A stretch of DNA of 64,000 nt from Chryseobacterium jejuense (GTDB lineage: Bacteria > Bacteroidota > Bacteroidia > Flavobacteriales > Weeksellaceae), in NCBI RefSeq assembly GCF_900100075.1, contig NZ_FNEG01000005.1, forward strand, positions 420,871 through 484,870, given 5' to 3'. The notes below the pieces were generated by a model. That model had not been told where the DNA came from. It was given only the letters and a program-made list of their open reading frames with translations, and made no database searches. Below are positions 60,255 to 64,000 of the stretch, piece after piece. The first letter of the stretch is position 1; each line of letters starts with the position of its first letter. The translations under genes were made by a program, and so were the position numbers.

Positions 60255-61669
60255 TTCTCCAAATATTCTTGCGCAAACTTCACCCAGTCTTCAATACTGC
60301 TATCAAGATAGATATCAGGCTGAACTCCGATGTTGTCTATAGGATAATCCGGTAACCTATAAGACCGATAAGTAGGCATCAATAGTTTATAATTACTACA
60401 TCCATATTCAAAAAACATAGCATTAGCATAATCTAAAACCCCTGAAGACGGGATTCCCATAATCTTCACTTTTTTACTTTGTCTCACCTTCAAAAGAAAA
60501 TTTTCAGCCGCACTTGCTGTTTTATTATCGGCCAGTACAACAACCTGTAATGGACTTTTAGCTGCCGGAGAAATCCGGTCAATATTGATCTTATCCTGAT
60601 TGTAATTAATGTACTTTCCCGGATTATTTTTAAGCAGATCAATTCTTGTTTTTAAACCGCTTATTTCCTCCCTGTTTTTAACAGAATCCTTCATAATTCC
60701 TTTCAGATAGTTCTCGGAAGTATGAATCAGTGTAGGAGAAGCAAGATATTCTGCTCCTACATTCCTCACAGGATTAGTAATAAGATAAGGTAAAATATTC
60801 TTGTAAGCATTATCGGTGCCACCTCCGTTGCCTCTTACATCAATGATCCAATACTCCACACTTTCAAGCAGTTCCTTATTTCTTTCTATGAGATTCTCTA
60901 TGATGTTCACATAGGGGTAACTAAAATTCTGAAGTTTGATCATGGCGGTCTTAGCGCTTATCTTTTTAACAAAAATTCCATTCAATTCTCCAATTATAGT
61001 TTCAATTTCTCCTGTACTCATCAATGATTGAGGAACCTGCCTTGTAAATGCCATCCTCTGATCATTGAAGTATAGGAAACTGTTTTTATAGATCCTATAA
61101 GTTCCTTTCTGTAGAGAATGAGCCTGCGTATAATATTCATAACTACCATCTGCAAATAACCGGAACTTAATTTCTCCTGGCTTCCAGTAAGCAGGATCAG
61201 CATTTATAATAAATCCTACATATTCTTTTTCACTGATCTTTTTAATGCCGACTTCGTAAGCATTATCTTTCCAGATTCCCTCAAAACTATTTTCCTTTTT
61301 TTGTACTTCTTTTTTGAATTTTTCCGGGTTTATTTTTAAAGATTTTGTTTTGATAGCTGCCGATGGTTTCGGCTGTTCTACTGCATTGGGAAGAACCCAA
61401 ATATGTCTGTCTTTAAAAAATCCTGTATAATTCTTCAATATAGCCAGACATTCCTCATCATTTATCTTTTCATCAGAAGATTTAAGTGCTTTTTCTTTAA
61501 GATTTTCATACAGAAATTTATCTTTTGTTTTTGTTTCAAAGCCGGGGTACTCACTTTCAATCTTAACAATTATTTTCTGCAATGCATCTTTACATCCACA
61601 AGATTGCTGTGCATTCCAAAGGTTACCCAAAAAAAGGACGATCAGTCCCAGGAAAAATTTGATTTTCAT
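60251..61669 (-). CDS. S41 family peptidase
   Basis: 472 aa. The signal peptide ends WNAQ. It has an N-terminal beta-rich part, then a C-terminal processing-peptidase fold with WIIDVRGNGGGTDNAYKN (about residues 274-291) and DNKTASAAENFLLKVR, whose Ser is the nucleophile position. No clear PDZ domain is seen. It is exported and probably degrades or processes cell-envelope proteins. It is convergent with the radical-SAM gene, whose end it overlaps. Confidence 0.85.
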   Translation of the reverse strand: MKIKFFLGLIVLFLGNLWNAQQSCGCKDALQKIIVKIESEYPGFETKTKDKFLYENLKEKALKSSDEKINDEECLAILKNYTGFFKDRHIWVLPNAVEQPKPSAAIKTKSLKINPEKFKKEVQKKENSFEGIWKDNAYEVGIKKISEKEYVGFIINADPAYWKPGEIKFRLFADGSYEYYTQAHSLQKGTYRIYKNSFLYFNDQRMAFTRQVPQSLMSTGEIETIIGELNGIFVKKISAKTAMIKLQNFSYPYVNIIENLIERNKELLESVEYWIIDVRGNGGGTDNAYKNILPYLITNPVRNVGAEYLASPTLIHTSENYLKGIMKDSVKNREEISGLKTRIDLLKNNPGKYINYNQDKINIDRISPAAKSPLQVVVLADNKTASAAENFLLKVRQSKKVKIMGIPSSGVLDYANAMFFEYGCSNYKLLMPTYRSYRLPDYPIDNIGVQPDIYLDSSIEDWVKFAQEYLEN

Positions 61670-61725
61670 TAGAAATTTTTATACAAAAAAAATCAATTAA
61701 GGCTCACAAAAATTGTAAAAAACAT

Positions 61726-62559
61726 TCAATCTTGATTTTTATTGCAGATCCAGGTCAGATCTTTTTGGCTGACAGAGATTTTATCTGATATTTTTTTGGG
61801 GGAGAAACCAGCCAGTACTTTAAAATCTTTAATAAAATGTGCCTGATCATAGTATTGATTCTGATAGGCAACCGCAGTGAGTGAGTTCCCCGGTTTCAGG
61901 AGATCATTTAAAACATTTCTGAATCTTAATGTTTTTAAATATGATTTTGGATTCTGCCCCAGTTGATTTTTAAACAACCGGAATAATGTTGCTTCACTTA
62001 TTTTAAGTGTTCCGGAAAGGTCATCGATATTTAAGGTTTTTTGGGTATTGATCAGTATAAGGGCCTCATCTATTTTTCCAGGAATATTATCTCTTAAGTT
62101 CTCACACAGAAAATCTTCAAGTTTTTCTGCTCTTTTATAAAAATCAGTTATCTCAAAGATTTCTTCCAGAATATTTTTGTCTGTAGGGAAAATATCATCA
62201 AATACATGTTCAGATTGCATAAGATCATCATAAGAGGCTCCAGTAAAGGCTCTCAAAGCGGAGGAGTTAAACACGATACAAACCTGATCAAGCGAGGTAT
62301 GGATATTGACATGAAAAGGCATTTTATGGAATCCGTACAGTCTACTGCTAAAAGTATTCCCGATTGTAATATCGCAAAAGTTGGTTCCTGATCCATATAT
62401 ATACGAAACTTTGTTCTGCTTATAGATCGCCAAACAAAGGTTGGTATTTGGAAAAGTAGTATATTCTAAAAACTCATCATCTGTCTTTTTGAAAAACAGA
62501 AAATACTGAATGTATTTCTTTAGGATCTCATTCTTAGGTTTTATGATAACTGAATTCAT
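61726..62559 (-). CDS. AraC family transcriptional regulator
   Basis: 277 aa. The N-terminal ligand-type domain (to about residue 160) resembles DUF6597-like sensor parts. The C-terminal double HTH (about residues 165-260) has TLNIDDLSGTLKISEATLFR and then the typical second helix with AVAYQNQYYDQAHFIKDFK. It is divergent from the DUF4130 gene and same-strand with the S41 peptidase. Regulated genes are unknown, though the S41 gene is the nearest candidate. Confidence 0.88.
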   Translation of the reverse strand: MNSVIIKPKNEILKKYIQYFLFFKKTDDEFLEYTTFPNTNLCLAIYKQNKVSYIYGSGTNFCDITIGNTFSSRLYGFHKMPFHVNIHTSLDQVCIVFNSSALRAFTGASYDDLMQSEHVFDDIFPTDKNILEEIFEITDFYKRAEKLEDFLCENLRDNIPGKIDEALILINTQKTLNIDDLSGTLKISEATLFRLFKNQLGQNPKSYLKTLRFRNVLNDLLKPGNSLTAVAYQNQYYDQAHFIKDFKVLAGFSPKKISDKISVSQKDLTWICNKNQD

Positions 62560-62729
62560 TGATTAGTTCTGAATTTTATGGTATCTTAGTTCTGAACTTG
62601 AAACCGGATTCCGAAAGCCTAAATTTAGATAAACTTTCTTTTGTCTGAAAATTTTTAAGACGTAATTAATTTAATTAAATACTTGAATCAGAATAACTAG
62701 AAATAATTATTAAATTACTATATTTATAC

Positions 62730-63488
62730 ATGACCACACTACTTTATGACGGCAGTTTCGATGGCCTTTTCACCGCAATATTTGAAGTCTTTGAATATCG
62801 CTATAAAGATGTGGAAATTGTAAGTAGAGAAAGGTTTTATCAGGAAAATATTTTTGCAGAAATTCACGAAGTTGTTACCCAAACTGATAAATCCGAAAGG
62901 GTATTAAAAAAGTTGGAACAACATCTTGGGAAACAAGGTATCCATAAGCTTTTAAAAGTTTTTTTATCTGAAGATCCTGAATTGGAAAAAGTCATATTAT
63001 CAGCTGTAAAACAATCTGTAAAAAATCCTGAAGAAAACATCCTGGAAAATTATGCAGATGTTGATATCATGAAAATTTCTAAAATCTGCAAATCTGTAGA
63101 CAGAGAAAGCCACCGCATGACCGCTTTTGTCCGCTTCGAGAAAATGCAGGATGGTATTTTCTTTTCAAAAATAGACCCTGATTTTAATATTCTCCCTTTG
63201 ATCAGAAAACATTTTAGTGACCGTTATCAGGATCAGAAATGGATGATTTATGATTTACGCAGAAATTATGGAATTCTTTATGATCTGGAAACCTCAGATT
63301 TCTTTTATCCGGAGGAAAAATTGGATATCAAGAATTATCAAGAGAAGTTTCATGATGAGGAAAAGAATTATCAAACGCTTTGGCAAAGGTATTTTACAAA
63401 AACTAATATTGTTGAAAGAAAAAATTTGAAGCTTCATGTACAGCATGTTCCCAAAAGATATTGGAAGTATTTAACTGAGAAGTTGTGA
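62730..63488 (+). CDS. DUF4130 family putative DNA repair protein
   Basis: 252 aa matching the TIGR03915 type that pairs with the radical-SAM protein. The N-terminus is LLYDGSFDGLFTAIFE, and the middle has HRMTAFVRFEKMQDGIFFSKI, which is a DUF4130 hallmark. Here it lacks the fused uracil-DNA glycosylase found in some relatives. Its usual partner at 58995 is separated from it by the S41 and AraC genes, both on the opposite strand. Confidence 0.87.
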   Translation: MTTLLYDGSFDGLFTAIFEVFEYRYKDVEIVSRERFYQENIFAEIHEVVTQTDKSERVLKKLEQHLGKQGIHKLLKVFLSEDPELEKVILSAVKQSVKNPEENILENYADVDIMKISKICKSVDRESHRMTAFVRFEKMQDGIFFSKIDPDFNILPLIRKHFSDRYQDQKWMIYDLRRNYGILYDLETSDFFYPEEKLDIKNYQEKFHDEEKNYQTLWQRYFTKTNIVERKNLKLHVQHVPKRYWKYLTEKL

Positions 63489-63523
63489 TTTTAAAAAGAA
63501 ATTTCAAATTCACATTTCCATAT

Positions 63524-63886
63524 TGTGGATAACTTTTCCATACTTCAAATTAGACTTATTTCTGAAAAACCTTTTAAAAGAAACATTCTATAACCTACTA
63601 TATTTGTGACAGATATAACATTACTTATTCTACAATCCCATATTGTGGATAACTTTTTTAACCACGGATTACACGGATTTACACAGATGATTGCTTTTTA
63701 AGTGGACAGTTTAAGTAGGAAAAATTTGAGCAGGCTTTTAATTCATATTATGACATTGTGGATAACTTTTTTAACTCTATTTGTTAGAATTTTTCTTGAA
63801 AAGCCTTTTAACAGAGATATTTCATAACTAACTATACTTGCGATAGATACAGCATTACTTATTCTACAATCCCATATTGTGGATAA
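63524..63886 (+). promoter_or_regulatory. array of four perfect DnaA boxes, candidate replication-origin element
   Basis: TGTGGATAA, the complement of the TTATCCACA DnaA-box consensus, occurs at 63524-63532, 63644-63652, 63757-63765 and 63878-63886, all in the same orientation and spaced 120, 113 and 121 bases. The surrounding DNA is AT-rich and non-coding. Single matches occur elsewhere inside genes, but not in arrays. Confidence 0.5.
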
Positions 63887-63905
63887 CTTTTTTAACCATG
63901 GATTA
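63556..63905. repeat. tandem direct repeat of about 118 bases at 234-base offset
   Basis: Two copies, about 63556-63671 and 63788-63905, share a 46-base identical core (63619-63664 and 63853-63898), each holding a DnaA box. The first copy continues into a CACGGATTACACGGATTTAC stretch of a kind widely scattered in bacterial intergenic DNA. Confidence 0.75.
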
Positions 63906-64000
63906 CCTTTAGATTTACAAAAGGATTTAGTTATAAATTAGATAATAATTAAATTCTGAAGAACCAGAGAAAATAAAGTGAACTAAACAGATTTCCAGAA

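Larger units (their letters stand above)
63489..64000. other. non-coding repeat region to the window edge
   Basis: 512 bases with no plausible gene on either strand. Apart from the DnaA-box repeats it is AT-rich without other structure that could be recognised. Confidence 0.6.

Noticed and set aside
1..64000. CRISPR arrays, insertion sequences, phage genes, rRNA
   Set aside because: No regularly spaced short repeats with unique spacers, no transposase or integrase motifs and no rRNA-like stretches were found. The repeats seen are intergenic fragments only.

Overview
The window looks like a chromosome segment of a low-GC Flavobacteriia bacterium, most likely Chryseobacterium or a close Weeksellaceae relative. 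The evidence is: three secreted proteins with C-terminal type IX secretion (T9SS type A) sorting domains, repeated Bacteroidota promoter boxes (TAnnTTTG, several with TTTG about 19 bases upstream), a class II HMG-CoA reductase (mevalonate pathway), DUF4403, YMGG glycine-zipper and degenerate M1-like families, and almost no Shine-Dalgarno sequences. No phage, insertion sequence or CRISPR array was seen.

Layout. 1-3190: end of miaA, then yicC-gmk and nadA. 3319-4476: five short peptides with double-glycine-type leaders and cysteine-rich cores. 4576-9890: a threonine operon (promoter, Thr-rich leader peptide with possible attenuator, thrA, thrB, thrC) running into folB. 9926-16166: DUF4403, RDD, tRNA-Cys, small unknowns, a glycine-zipper lipoprotein and a polytopic membrane protein. 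16217-20346: aroC, two thioredoxin-fold proteins, a DUF1232 protein and a fused pyrE-pyrF (UMP synthase). 20400-29328: an M1-like/beta-barrel protein, three T9SS cargo proteins and a large outer-membrane barrel. 29485-38423: dus, deoC, an Lrp regulator, an EEP nuclease, trmD-NDH2, a GH25 lysozyme, an alpha/beta hydrolase and a deoxynucleotidase. 38708-47451: ABC-F ATPase, Gfo/Idh/MocA oxidoreductase, a siderophore receptor plus PepSY protein, a small OMP, peroxiredoxin and MscS. 47692-49453: a gene broken by a stop codon, then sucC. 49574-54416: a type I secretion operon (ABC/HlyD/TolC) whose nucleotide-binding domain has lost most catalytic motifs, behind a promoter with three 11-bp-phased repeats. 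54502-58750: a tightly packed minus-strand operon (HMG-CoA reductase, a 55-aa membrane protein, a secreted protein, DUF423, ClC channel). 58995-63488: a radical-SAM DNA-repair protein and its usual DUF4130 partner, split by an S41 peptidase and an AraC regulator. 63489-64000: a non-coding repeat region with four identical perfect DnaA boxes.

The observations most worth following are the cysteine-rich peptide cluster, the Thr leader/attenuator, the exporter with a degenerate ATPase and its phased-repeat promoter, the DnaA-box repeat array, the nonsense-interrupted gene, and two small genes (56 aa and 55 aa) that a length cutoff would miss. Functions are read from motifs and remembered families; no database search was possible.
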